Shown: in pieces, positions 24,044 to 35,536 of the stretch
Layout of the letters: every line of letters begins with the position of its first letter
How positions within the stretch are numbered: position 1 is the first letter of the stretch
Assembly (NCBI GenBank): GCA_015179125.1
Contig: WHVA01000003.1
Coordinates: 1 to 64,000, forward strand
Reading direction: 5' to 3'
Length of the DNA stretch: 64,000 nt
DNA from: Gautieria morchelliformis
Taxonomy: Eukaryota; Basidiomycota; Agaricomycetes; Gomphales; Gomphaceae
Made by a program: the position numbers and the translations under genes
Notes under the pieces: model-generated
Database searches by the model: none
What the model saw: the letters and a program-made list of their open reading frames with translations, nothing else
Told to the model about the DNA's origin: nothing

Positions 24044-24301
24044 TCAGGATCGACGACATGGTTGGAAATTACCAGATGCACCATCATCATCTTGGTCTCG
24101 GTCATCCTCAGACTCGGTGTCTGGGGATGGAAGGTGACGTAACATCTGTCGTTTTACAGCGGGCTTGTCGTGGTCACAGTCATCCAGGTTGCGCTTCACT
24201 TTCTGTCCGATGGAGGGAACAGGCGCAGGGGGAGGGGTCAGAACGTCTGTCAACTCCGGGGATGGAATGCAATGCTGCTCATCCTGCTCAGGGATCGCCA
24301 C
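24044..24301 (-). CDS. Possible gene fragment with basic and acidic tracts
   Basis: 85 codons. The N-terminal part is Pro-rich (TPPPAPVPSIG), followed by a Lys/Arg segment that resembles a nuclear localisation signal (KVKRNL, then KPAVKRQM) and an acidic tail (DTESEDDRDQDDDG). The composition is typical of disordered fungal nuclear proteins. No domain is recognised, there is no clear start context, and it may be one exon of a larger minus-strand gene that includes 24316-24900. Confidence 0.3.
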   Translation of the reverse strand: MAIPEQDEQHCIPSPELTDVLTPPPAPVPSIGQKVKRNLDDCDHDKPAVKRQMLRHLPSPDTESEDDRDQDDDGASGNFQPCRRS

Positions 24302-24973
24302 GAGTGGCCCAGGCGCTATGAACCGGAGGGGTCCAGCGTCAAGTGGGGGCTGCGTGTCGGGGGCAGAGAGTTGGTGAGGAATGCATGTGTGTGCGTGTGC
24401 GTGTCAGTGTCGTGAATTGTGGCCGCACCAGGCGACCCAGGCGGTGTCGGCACAGGTGGGGCACCTTCCTCTGTGTGGGGAACGCAACTCTCACGCGACC
24501 TCCAGTCTGCAGGCATATCCGTGTGTCACAGGTGCATGGAAGGGTGACAATCAGTCTGCAGCTTGCACATGCAACAACACTCACCATCATCAAAGGCTGA
24601 ACTTGTATCCGAGCCCCCTGCAGTGCGCCAACCCATCACATGCACCATCGGACCCCACCCCTCGCTATCGCCAGCATGCTCCTCGAGACAGGGGTGCGGG
24701 CGGAAGGAGCGCGCGCCCGCGGTGCATGTTGATGAGTGGCGGTCTGCTGGAGGGACGAGGGCTTGGTGGGCATGGGCATCCCCGTGGGAGATGGTGCCTA
24801 GGGGACTTGGGGCAGGCTGCGCGTGGACCAGTGGCGGGGCCAGCGCAACATGTACAGGTGAAGGAGGGCGCATACACAGGCGACGGTCATAGTGACGGCG
24901 TAGTTACCCCGGTGAGGGGACCTGGGGTTGATACCATGGCCTGTACTGTCAAACAGGAAATTGATCATAGCCG
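24302..24973. other. GC-rich low-complexity interval
   Basis: Long overlapping frames on both strands rich in Pro, His, Arg and Gly, with a GTGTGTGCGTGTGCGTG stretch near 24386-24402. The overlap and composition make them unreliable as genes. The AGCCG at 24969-24973 is the target site of the next LTR. Confidence 0.3.
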
Positions 24974-26222
24974 TGTCATGACGCGTTTATTTCCTATACC
25001 AAATCGCTCCATTCTCCCAGTCCTCACTACACCTCTATGCTCATTCCGATCGCCTTTCGCCGAGTTTGGCAATTTGTCTTCGCTGTTCGCGTCATTCGCT
25101 ACAGCCACGCCATCAAATAACGATCAACGCCCTTTGGCCGGCTTAGTGTTCATCACTGTCCCTATCACCTCCCCAGCTCAAACACCTTTCAATGTTCCTA
25201 TGTTCGGGTTGGCGCGCCTCGTATATTTCCTACACCCAGATATCCCTGTGTCCCCTTTCACCACTCCTCCTCCTTGTTCACTCCCTTGTCCACTCCTCCT
25301 CTTTGTCCTCTCCGGTCGTCCTTCGCCACATTTGCCAAACAGCCATTCGCTGCTCGCATCATTCGCCAGCAGGCAAGCCATCAAATGCGATCGACATCCT
25401 CTACCCGGCGTGATGGTTCATCACTGGCCCCATCACCTTCCTAATACAACCCCTTTAGGTGTTCATATGGCCGGGATGCGTTCGCAGGAGGTCCTACCCG
25501 TGGGTCGTGTGGGATCAACCCAGCAGACAAAGAGTCTGTGCAGGGTAGCATATATGCAGGTCCCAAGACGCGGTTTCGTACATAAGCATCTTTGCCCTCT
25601 TTCCTCTCCATTGTTTCATGGTTCGCACCCCTCCCTCACTCTCTTGTATGTTTATTTCATCTATTTGTATCATGACTGTGTACCCCTATCCAACCCTGAC
25701 TAATGACGGCCTCTTTCCTATTCACTGATACCTTACAAGCATTCGATATAAGTAGTTCACATTCGCATGTATATTCCCCAGTTCAATTATCATATGTCCA
25801 TCTTGTGCAAACTTGACCTCGCTGTGACTATCGTCTTGAACCTTCTCCTGTAGATTTCTATCTTCAACCAGAAGAAGACTTATGCATCACTGGTGAGTTC
25901 TCATACTTCATCTTCGTTACCTTAGCCTTCGAACTATCTTCTGTGCTGTCGGCGAAGGGCTCTGAAGGAGCGCCTTCACCGGCGAAAGGATTGTTACTAC
26001 TTAGACAACCTTTCCGAGACACCTTGCACATTGCGTCAAGTGTCACGGGCCATTTCGTTATGACTGTAGATAGGGCAGGCCCCCTTCGGGCAGCCCTCTG
26101 ATCTTCTGAACATTTATTGGTTCACCTTATTCGCCGAATGGCATACTTATTCGCACAAGTTATTCGGGCATTCGCTGTGTTCACTAATACATGATATTAA
26201 CGCCTAAAAACCAATCTTGACA
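24974..26222 (+). mobile_element. Solo LTR, family 1 (copy E)
   Basis: 1249 bp, starts TGTCATGACGC and ends CAATCTTGACA. A perfect duplication AGCCG lies at 24969-24973 and 26223-26227. The TATA-like sequence GATATAAGTAG lies near 25745. The 12-bp palindrome found intact in other copies reads TTCACCGGCGAA here. Confidence 0.93.
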
Positions 26223-28849
26223 AGCCGTCCTTTTTAGAAATGGACTGTCACGTACAAGCCCTTGCCCAAAACCTCCCCAATCACGAAATCATTAGGTTGA
26301 TCCCTTTGTCACTGGGCGTTGTACTGGATTCAAAGGCTGGGCAGCGGCATTTAGTCTCAGACCCGTCGTTCACGGATATATGGGAGCACTTGGAGAAGAT
26401 TGGAGCCATTAGGGGTGTGTAACACTAGGTGGGGTGCGTAGATAGTAATGGAGAGAAAAAGAACTTAAAGAAACCTTAATACGATGTGAAGCCGTGAAAT
26501 GTTTTTGTAGTCACTGTGTTTAGGCTGGGGATATTCGGGCCATGACATGCATCTAGATAAGGAACTAGCATATTTGGGATAATTCATCATTCCCAGTGAG
26601 AATTGACACTGCTCTCGCCCAACCAGGTCTTCCGAAATGGCATAGAAGTTGTGCTCTGATAGTACGAGATCAGACTATTGTACATTCTTCATGACCTAAT
26701 TACAAGACAATTCTGAATTTTTCCTAGTGGCCGGATCCCAGTAGTACTCATGCACAGTCAGCGTGTTCACAAGGACAATATTCCATAAATAGGCATAAGT
26801 AAAAAGTGCGAGTGACTATGAGCACATACCAGAAGTGATAAAGAGGGGGCAATGATGCTAGCTTGGCGGTGCGGTGCACGTTCGGCTCAACACAGTGTGC
26901 TTATAGCCATACATAGAACTATGCATATATCAGAAAAAAAAGTTATGGAAGAACAAGGAAAGACATGCACCCACTGGTTGAGAATAGTGTCGCACTGACG
27001 ATGGATAACACCACGTATCCCACTGGCACAGATGCTGCAAGCACAAAGATTGTCGAGCTGAGCACGCTGACTGCACTCAGCACATCAAAATTGACCAACA
27101 GCCCTAAAGTACTAGGAGGATGTTCACATTGACAACAATGTACATTCTTCTAGGATATATTAGATATCTTTTAAAAAATCAACCCTAACCGAATTCATAG
27201 TCCATCATTTTGAGCAACTTGTATATTGTGGATATACTAAATTTTTTTGAATGTTCTGATATTTTAAAAATATGGTTGTATGTGCTAAAGCATGGTGTGT
27301 ATTCAGATAACAGAGCAATTTCAGAGAGGATGTGGATGACTATATATTAAAAGTATATATGAAGCTTGTTAAATGTATGATGATAGCATGTAGAGGCAAG
27401 TATGGACCATATGAGTACATGTTAGGAGTATATATGAAACATGTTAGATGTACAATCACAGAATATAGAAGCAAGTATGGACCATACCTGTACTATATTA
27501 TTATATATGGTTGAGAGATCTGATTAGAAGGTATGTTTAAAATAATATGCATGTATAGTACAAAGATATGCAACTATTGATGTTTAGACAATAGGGTATA
27601 CAACCTTTCCTGGGGGAGCAGCAGACTGTGAGAAAGAACTTTGGGGCTAGGATTAAGCATACCTTACAGGTGCTGGCAACTGTCTCAATTGTGATATATT
27701 TTATGAAATATAGATGAGCTAAGTTATATATACATATATATGACAGTTACAACCATCCCCCCTATAGATGGTATACAGCGAAGCAGAACAAGTACGGGAA
27801 ACGACGCACAGCGGTTCACCATCCATCCCCACTCAAGCTAGTGAGCCTGTCTTTAAAGAGCAGAAGACCTTGAAACATCTTGAGCGCTAATACTGTATAT
27901 ATGTGCTTCAGAAAGGCCGTCTGGCGGTGAAATCTAGCTCTGAATGTATAATGTACCTTGTTCATACCGAAGGAATGAGTGGGGCTAGTATCGATAGAGC
28001 TTGGATGCACGAACAGCTGCAGGACTATAGCACCAAGCACCATGCGATTCAGAACCTATTTGAGTGGAAGAGATTGGTGATAGGAGTTCCTGATAGATGA
28101 AGGCGACCATATCACTGTACATCCAGAGGCCAGTAGCGCTTTAACCGATGGGATAGCCAGTTAGAAATTGGATCAAATGCTGAGATCATGTACGTCTGTG
28201 TCTGGTGACTCTGGTTGACAGCTAGCGTAATGTTGATTTAAAATGGACAGCCTAGAAACTGAAAAACACTATGTTTGACCTACGCCGTGGTAAACGGTCG
28301 GCACTACTCACAGGTGAGAAGAAATAAAAGCTGTATCTGGCACGGTGGTAACATCGGACACGTCGTGAGCTTTTCAAACACTGTACTTGGAACGGTATGC
28401 GATACTTGCCTGTTCACTGTCTCTCCCTGGCAGAAAGCGGTGAGCACTGCACTGTTCTACACCCCAACCCTTCCCAGGTCGTATTCCTGCTGATAACCTG
28501 AAGATACCATGGGGAGATCAGCGCTCATATTCCATGAAAACCCATAGACTTTCTTACCGCAGGTCCTCTGGAGAGCTTTTCCCGGAAAGTTCATGAAAAG
28601 AGTGTTGTCATCATTAAGTTAAAGTTTACAAACAGGGTCAGTCCATACCTATACTTGAAGGGGGTATGGTCAGCCGATTTCTATGCAAATCAAAGTTTGG
28701 GATGGGGTTGTATCTGTGACCCGGCCGTGACTCTATTCGAGGTCGAGTAACAATGAAGATAGCATGCACAATAAGACATTGTTAGTGCCATTTATCACAT
28801 AAACGCTTTACTCATCGGTGCCACTACATTTTTAAAGGGTGACATCGCT
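26223..28849. repeat. AT-rich interval with a two-unit tandem repeat
   Basis: No supported gene in 2.6 kb. About 27350-27500 is a diverged tandem pair of roughly 80-bp units, each containing 'gtatatatgaa' and 'gcaagtatggaccata'. Sequence around 27130-27760 is AT-rich. 27800-28500 has only short frames. Confidence 0.45.
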
Positions 28850-28854
28850 AGCTG

Positions 28855-29640
28855 CCACGTGTGTTGCGGCCCGGCTCGGAGCACCATATATCTGTTCTTC
28901 TTCAAATTTCTGCGTGTCAGGACTGTGTGGTTTGGTTTCTTCAACAAAGCCCTCATCCCAGAATGTCTGGCGTCTGTATCGTAAGGTGTCAGGACTTCCG
29001 GTCCATCGAAATGACTCCTGTCGCGTCTTAACAATTCAGGTCCCCAAATCGTGCTCCGATGCTTCGTGGTGCACATTCACTCCACGCCACATCTGTCAAT
29101 GCTCTGGCTCCTCGCAAAATTACAAGGCACACACATTAAACAGCTGCCTGACCCGCAGTAGAGCGCTGACGTTGCTAACCGTCACATATCTTGCAGGCTG
29201 GCTCGGAGTACCGTATAACCACATTCTTCTGCGAAGTTCTACGTGTCAGGAGTATCGGATTTGGTTGCTTCAACAAAGGCCTCATCCCAGAATGTCTGGC
29301 CTCCGTATCGTAAGGCGTCAGGACTTCCAGTCCATGGAAATGACTCCTGGTCATGTCTTACCCAAATCAGGTCCCCAAATTGTGCTCTGTTCATGGCAAC
29401 GTGCACATTCACTCTACGCCACGTCTGTCAGCACTCTGGCTTATCTGAAAATTACAAGGCCCGCACGCTGAACAGCTGCCTGACCTGCAGTAGAGTGCTA
29501 ACGTCGCGGGCGCCGCCGCATGTCTTGCAGGCTGGCTCGGGGCACCATATACCCACCTTCTACGAAGTTCTACGTGTCCGGAGTGTCGGATTCAGTTTCT
29601 TCAACAAAGGCCTCATCTCAGAATCTATGTTCTGTAGAAT
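28855..29640. repeat. About 330-bp tandem repeat, 2.4 units
   Basis: The anchor GGCTCGG occurs at 28873, 29200 and 29534, giving periods of 327 and 334 bp. Units share 'caacaaag(c/g)cctcat', 'cagaatgtctgg', 'cgtcaggacttcc' and 'aaatgactcctg'. Differences between units are scattered substitutions. No unit contains a recognisable gene. Confidence 0.85.
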
Positions 29641-30260
29641 CGGATGATGAAAGTTGTGGGCAAGCGGTGTGTGTCACGTACCGCACAATGCATCACACAA
29701 AATGTACCAGCCAAAGGTAGGGAAAATTCTTAATAGCGACTATGTAAAATATTGTATTTTGCCTATAGGACCTCAAGACATCTACTAATTGTGGTGAGGT
29801 TATTCTGTGAGTGCCTGCATAACATATAAAGCATGAGCCCATGCTACAGCACGTGGCTTCCATATCACTGAGGGCAAGTCTACCATTAATGAATTCTTAT
29901 GGCCAACTTTGATGCGCTCAACAGCTGGATAAACTCCCCAGTCTAATTCTGATCCTCTAAGGCCATACCCTTCTGGAATGAAACCACTTGACTGAAGGGT
30001 GTGTAGTGCAGTGTCAAACGCTGAAATGCCTGTCGGGTTAGTGAATGGGCAGTGGCGCCGGGGGACATTAACAGGCTGGTGGTTGACATTGGCGTGGATG
30101 TGAGAGGAAATAGTTTGTTGTAAGGTGTTTTCTTCAAAACTGACATCAGACCCGTTGTTGGAACCCACTGCATCATCTGAATCCAGAGCCTCTTTGTCCG
30201 AAGGATGTCCAGCACCTGTCTGATGTGTGTTCCGATAGACCCGGTTGCCAACAATGCTGT

Positions 30261-31733
30261 TGTGTGGGAACCATTGCTAATGAAAAGCCTCAAAAAGGAT
30301 TAAAATCACTTTAAAACCTTTTTTTCCCAGCTAATAGTAGCTAATATACGTGGCTATTATTGGGAAAACTCTATTCAAATATTCCTTGAATTTCCTCTTA
30401 TTTTTTCGCCATTTATGTAACTTGGCTTCCCTGGCTCAAAACCTCCTTATTCTGTCAGGCAGAGTTATGAACCCATGCACGTCCACAACTCTGCCACAGC
30501 CGCTCAGTTTCAAACTCCGACCGGAGCTTTCCACGAACTGTGAATTCGGAGTTGCAGGCACTCAAGCACCTACAATTCCGGTACCTTGGCTCACTCAAAC
30601 TCAGCCACTGAGACTGAATGCGTCCTCTACCGCTTACACAAGCCTGTGCAATTCAAACCCAGCCGGCACATGACTTGCATCATAGCAACCATGGCTGTGC
30701 AAGGCTGCATACAAAGTCACACAAAGACGTACAAAGCCAAAACTAGGGTGTGGATTTAGCAAAGCCTATTGGACGAATGAATCCTCCAAACACAGTACTA
30801 TGACACCAAACAGGTCCCTTGATGTCATAGGGGCTGTGCAGGGCTGTGAAAGGCAGTGTAATGCTGTGCATGGCTGTGAAAAGCTGTGCAAACCAGGGAA
30901 GGCGATTGGCTATCTATTTCCAATTTCTTTGCACAAACACACCGCAATAGTTGCAAGGGTGTGTTTTAGCAGTGCAAATATTTACATATGACATCACTCG
31001 CCTAATAGATAGAAGAACCCCGTTTTACATAATCCTGTGTATTTTACGATATAAAAGGAGGCCATTCTGACCCCCTTGAATCATCATTCTAGCAATCTAA
31101 CATCTTCTATCCACGTGACCTCATGTGACTTGCATCTTACTAAGCTGCTAATCCCAGCTAGGGTTATTCACTTACTTTAGTGTCTAATTCCTTGTTAAGT
31201 AGTTACTTTACTGCTTAGCCACTTGGACTAATCCTCTGGGTGTAATTCTACAGAGTGAGTCTGTCAATTGATAGTCCTGCCATTCGCACTCCAATACCCG
31301 AGAGGATCTGATCAGTCGATTTTCCTGATTGGAGACTTTCACAAGGCACTTCCATAAAACTCGTTCATCCCTCGTTTTATTGCTGTGTGCTGGTAGATTA
31401 TCAGGGCAGTCCATTTATAAACTCGCCTGCTAAGTACATTCCTTTATATTTTGGAATACACTTGGACCCCGATAGTCTCCTTGAACCTACAGTCTTTTAG
31501 TTTAATGTTCAGTGCTGCTAAGAAACATATTGCCTTCCATCTGTATTAACTTGGACTAGTTTCTATGCGGATTGCAACCAAGGTACAAATATTAAATTAT
31601 TTCTGGAGTTGTGCCGCAGCATTGTGTAATATTCCTGTAAAAATACTACTAATTTGTCTCTGGCATAGTAAGTATCGGGAGTTGCCTCCGATGATCTAGA
31701 TCTTCCACCAGTAATCAATGATGTTCCAAAACA
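30261..31733 (+). mobile_element. Solo LTR, family 3 (left copy)
   Basis: 1473 bp, begins TGTGTGGGAACC and ends GTTCCAAAACA. A perfect duplication GCTGT lies at 30256-30260 and 31734-31738. TATA box TATAAAAGG is at 31050-31058. Between about 30690 and 30900 it holds an array of G(G/T)CTGTG words, absent from the other copies. It lies inside the transposase pseudogene, opposite in orientation to the copy at 32260. Confidence 0.9.
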
Positions 31734-32259
31734 GCTGTGGCATCGCTGTAAGATGTCTGGATCTACAGTCTCAAAATCCCTGATTGGGATTCCATACGTC
31801 GCTTCATTGATAAAACACAGATCCTGTGAAAATTCAGTAAATATTAAATGACAAGTATTTCCACATACTAGGGGGCTTTTATTATTGTGACTGGACAGCG
31901 GATGCATGTTCCAGTCCTCCAAAAATGCATCACAATCCAGGTTAATAAGGTCCAGAAATAGATGTTGTAGTAGCCAAAGATGATGAGGGTTACCACGGTC
32001 CAAGTGGTGCATTCTTTCTAGCCACATAAAGAAGCCTCGCCATCGACGAACAAATTGCTTGGCAACCTCAACCCATAGGCACTCTATATGGCTGTTATGA
32101 GTAGATCTTATACCTGTGTCAGAAACAGATAAAACAAGAGTTTATGAAAATACTTAGGAGCCTCACAAGCAGCCACGCCCTGGACCTTTATGCATAATCA
32201 TCCATACAGCAACATCGATGTTTTCCCCTCCTCGATCCCTGAAAATGCGTGACAGGCAC

Positions 32260-33759
32260 TGTTTTGGAACCCTTCAAGACTTTGGTGTCAGAGCTAACAC
32301 TTTGGTCTATCAGAACATGTCGTATATGAAACTGCAAGAATATTAAACGCTACTGGCATAATGAATAATAAACTATTAGTCTGTAGGTTCAAGGACGACT
32401 ATCGTGGTCCAAGTATTCCAAAAAGATAGGAATGGCTTCACAGGAGAGTTTGTAAGTGGACTGACCCAATTAACGTCAATGCACTGCAATAAACGAGCGA
32501 GAAGGGTTTAAGAAGTGACTTGTGAAAGTTACTGAACAGGAAAGTCACTGATCAGTTCGTCTTGAGTATTGGAGAGCTAATTGACAAGGAAATCAATTGT
32601 CAGACTCACTCTGCAGAATTTCACCTGGAGTGTTAGTCCGGGTGGCTAAGTAGAAATGCAACTACTTAACTGAGAATTAATACACTAAGTAAGTGTAATA
32701 ACCCTAGCTGGGGTTAGGAGCTTAGTAAGCTGTGCAAGCTTGGCAAGTCACACGAGGTACGTGGATAGTAGATGATGATGTATTGGCTGATGAAAGGTGG
32801 GCTGTAAGGCCTCCTTTTATATTGTATCTACTATCTATTTATAGACTAGAATGAGTCATGAAGAAATAGGGTAGTGAGTCATTGAGAAAAAGGGTAGTGA
32901 GTCAGAGCATGGGTTGGCCAATCACAGCTCATGATTAGGGAGTGAGTCATGCACTGAGTCATGCAGAAATGGGGTAGTGAGTCAGAGTGAAAAAGGGCAG
33001 TGAGTCAGAACTCGTGTTGACCAATCGTAGCCCACGATTAGGGAGTGAGTCATGCACTGAGTCAAGCAGAAATGGGGTAGTGAGTCAGGCATGAGTCACG
33101 TCTAAGAATAAGATACACCCTTATACTTAAAGAGGATTAGCTCAACACAGCCTTTCATTGGTAAGAGGCCTCTCAGCCAATGATACGCCAGAGTCCAAGC
33201 ATGAGTCATGGGCTGAGCCAGGCACTGAGTCATGCAGGAGTCATTTTTCCCAAGTCACAAGACTTTGGACCAATAATACTCCAGCTTGGCAGTGAGTCAT
33301 GACCCTAATTCTATTTAGGAGTGTAGTCATAGGACAGCACAGCCTAGTATAGCCTTGGTGCTATGGTAGCATAGGTTGGGCTGAGTTTGTATTGCACAAA
33401 CTGTGTTGTGGTGGCTTGGGAATAAATTGCTATTTCCAGAGTGCTGAGTCCGAACCGGTAGGTTGGCCAGAGTTTGTGGGTGCGTAAGTGTCCGCAGGCT
33501 CGAGTTCGGGCTCGCGCGTGTCGGAGTTTGAATAAGCAGAGTTGTCGATACATGTGGATTCATAACTCTGCTGCAACAGAATAGAAGTGTTTTGAGCCAA
33601 AGACTTCGTTAAAAATGGCGAAAAAATGGTAGGAAATTAGAGGAAGTTTAAATAGTTCATCCCCAATGATAGCAATACCTGTATGCTATATTTTAAGGTC
33701 ACTATGTCGAAAATACATGGAAGTTATCCTATTTGACCAGCAAAGCAGGGTCCCATACA
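32260..33759 (-). mobile_element. Solo LTR, family 3 (right copy)
   Basis: 1500 bp. On the minus strand it begins TGTATGGGACCC and ends GGTTCCAAAACA. A perfect duplication GGCAC lies at 32255-32259 and 33760-33764. The minus-strand TATAAAAGG is at 32813-32821. Excision joins the transposase exon at LGCLSRIFRDRGG. Upstream of its TATA box lies the TGAGTCA cluster described separately. Confidence 0.9.
32851..33300. promoter_or_regulatory. Cluster of about 14 TGAGTCA words inside a family 3 LTR
   Basis: TGAGTCA is the consensus of fungal bZIP factors of the Gcn4/AP-1 type. About fourteen exact copies occur within 450 bp where chance would give far less than one. They sit in diverged tandem units ('gggagtgagtcatgcactgagtca', with 'gaaatggggtag' between). 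The cluster lies upstream of the LTR's TATA box at 32813-32821 (minus), where U3 enhancers are expected. Binding is inference. Confidence 0.6.
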
Positions 33760-34701
33760 GGCACCCAAGTTTCTGGATGCTATTCAAAAAGAGATCAAGA
33801 ACAGTTGAAGAATGGTTGTTGGTGCTGGCCCGAAGGCCAGTAATCTGCATAATGGTCTGTGAGCATGCAATTTCAAAAGAGCAGTGCACTTATGACATGA
33901 TCATGACCATCAATCATCCCATGGATGACAAAACCCCATATGGCCATCGATATGTAGAACGGCCCCAGAGTGATGAGAAACATACTTACGACGCAAGACA
34001 GTATCTTGTTGTCTTAATGCATATCCTAAACTATCAACTCACTTCAGTGAATCCTGTACACGATCCCGTTGGATTTTTAAGCCATGACGTCGAAGGAAGC
34101 CGGTTGCATATCGGAGGCCAGAATTGGGACGCATGCATTTGTAAAGTTTGAGGACATGGTCAAGATCAGTATTGGTAAGATCTGTAAATTTTTGCTGTAA
34201 TCTAAGTTCTCGAAGCTTGTAGACAAGCGTATTTCGATGAATGCCTAATAGTGAAGCAATTTGGCTTTGAGTGAGATGTTGGTTTGCAGAGACAGCATTT
34301 TGAAGCCAAGTTCTACTGACCGCCTTTGCTGGCCATCCAACTCGCCCAGTGCGATGAGTAGTAACCAGAATTTGCTTGAATAGCATGTAGCATTGCTAGC
34401 ACATAAAAGGTGTACCTTTAGAGATATAGAGCCATATAGACTAATACCCACTTACCCATTCTTTGCAGCTTCAACAGCGGCATGCATACCTGTTAGAAGT
34501 CCTCCCAGAGCATGAGCAGCATTTTCAAGCCAATCTGCTGGGAGATCCTCGGTAGCCAATGCAGTATATAATGGGAATATACGATTCTGAAGCCAGCTGA
34601 GATGAAATTGGAGTTGTAGTGGATCATGATCATCTTGGCATAGCAGCCGTAGAGAACTGTTGAAAGTATCTGAGATAACTTGATATGCATGCAGAAAAAA
34701 T

Positions 34702-35426
34702 TGTCATGACCTGTCTATTTTCCTTACCCCGCTGCCTCGACATTCCCCTTCATCACTCCCTAGCATCTTCACCAGAGTTTGCCTCACCCTTCAGCCAATC
34801 TCCCTCTACGTCCACTCCATTCGCTGTTCGCCCCATTCTCTGAACCGCTATTCGCTGCTCGAACATTTCGCCAGCAGGCACGCCATCAAATACGATCGAT
34901 ACCATTTACCCGGTGTGATGGTTCATCACTAGCCCCATCATCTTCTCGATCCAACCCCTTTGGGTGTTCATATGGCCAAAATGTGTTCGCGGGAGGTCCC
35001 GTCTGTAGGTCGTGTGGGATCAACCCAGTAGACGAAGAGTCCGTGCAGGGTAGCACGTATGCAGGTCCCAAGACATGGTTTCGTACATAAGTGCCTTCAC
35101 CACCTTTACTCTCCGTTGTTTCATGTTCGCACTCTTCCCTCACTCTATTGTATGTTTATTTCATCTATTCTGTACCATGACTGCGCACCCCTATCCAACC
35201 GTGACTCACGACGGCCTCTTTCCTATTCGCTAATATTTTACAAGCATTCGATATAAGTAGTTTACATTCACATGTATATTCCCCAGTTCAATTATCATAC
35301 ATCGTCCATCTTGTTCAAACTTGACCTTGCTGTGATCATCCTCTTGAGCCTTCTCCTGGAGATTTCTATCTTCGACCAGAAGATCACTTAGGCATCACTG
35401 GTGAGTTCTCATACTTCATCTTCGTT
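34702..35426 (+). mobile_element. Family 1 LTR, 3'-truncated (copy F)
   Basis: Starts TGTCATGACCTG and follows the family through the TATA-like GATATAAGTAG (near 35250) and the splice-donor-like CACTG/GTGAGT (exon end 35400). It loses similarity after CATCTTCGTT (35426), so about 340 bp of the 3' part is missing and no right TSD is seen. It cuts the 5' end of the transposase pseudogene and lies directly upstream of, and in the same direction as, the BTB-like gene. Confidence 0.85.
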
Positions 35427-35536
35427 TTGTTATTTGGAGGTCCAGGACCATGGAGAGGTGGGAATGTCACAGGTAGGGCCATGAAGGGTGTTGCTGGTTC
35501 AACAGTGTTTCGGACTTTCAATAGCTTACAGCATCG

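Larger units (their letters stand above)
29800..34701 (-). pseudogene. Integrase-core (DDE) transposase, broken by three LTR insertions
   Basis: Assembled from segments in order on the minus strand. 34690-34450: QLQFHLSWLQNRIFPLYTAL, ending before a GTAAGT intron. 34375-34039: HTH-like part TQSQIASLLGIHRNTLVYKL and SGLRYATGFLRRHGLK. 34000-33765: RRKYVSHHSG, HIDGHM (first Asp), then after a shift FVIHGMIDG and STVLDLFLNSIQKLGC. 32259-32150: LSRIFRDRGGENIDVAVWM (second Asp), then, beyond a probable intron, 32110-31739: HNSHIECLWVEV (Glu) and HHLWLLQHLFLD. 30260-29800: THQTGAGHPSDKE to IPEGYGLRGSE. Removing the two family 3 LTRs restores LGC-LSR and CHS-IVGNRV exactly. This is a transposase type I know from agaric genomes. 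Frameshifts and stops show it is dead, and the N-terminus is cut by a family 1 LTR. Confidence 0.78.

Noticed and set aside
24381..25703. 440-codon plus-strand frame
   Set aside because: It runs from low-complexity GC-rich sequence across the AGCCG target site into family 1 copy E; the join is fortuitous.
28855..29640. CRISPR-like array
   Set aside because: Units of 330 bp without unique spacers; an ordinary tandem repeat in a eukaryotic genome.
31563..31733. Continuation of the transposase open frame beyond the CHS codons
   Set aside because: The frame here is family 3 LTR sequence read through by chance; the true continuation is at 30260.
30261..33759. A 3.5-kb DNA transposon with 1.4-kb terminal inverted repeats
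   Set aside because: Each arm has its own 5-bp duplication and each excision restores the transposase codons, so these are two independent LTR insertions.
33666..34151. 161-codon plus-strand frame
   Set aside because: It overlaps the transposase on the opposite strand and the family 3 LTR end, and is best explained as a shadow.
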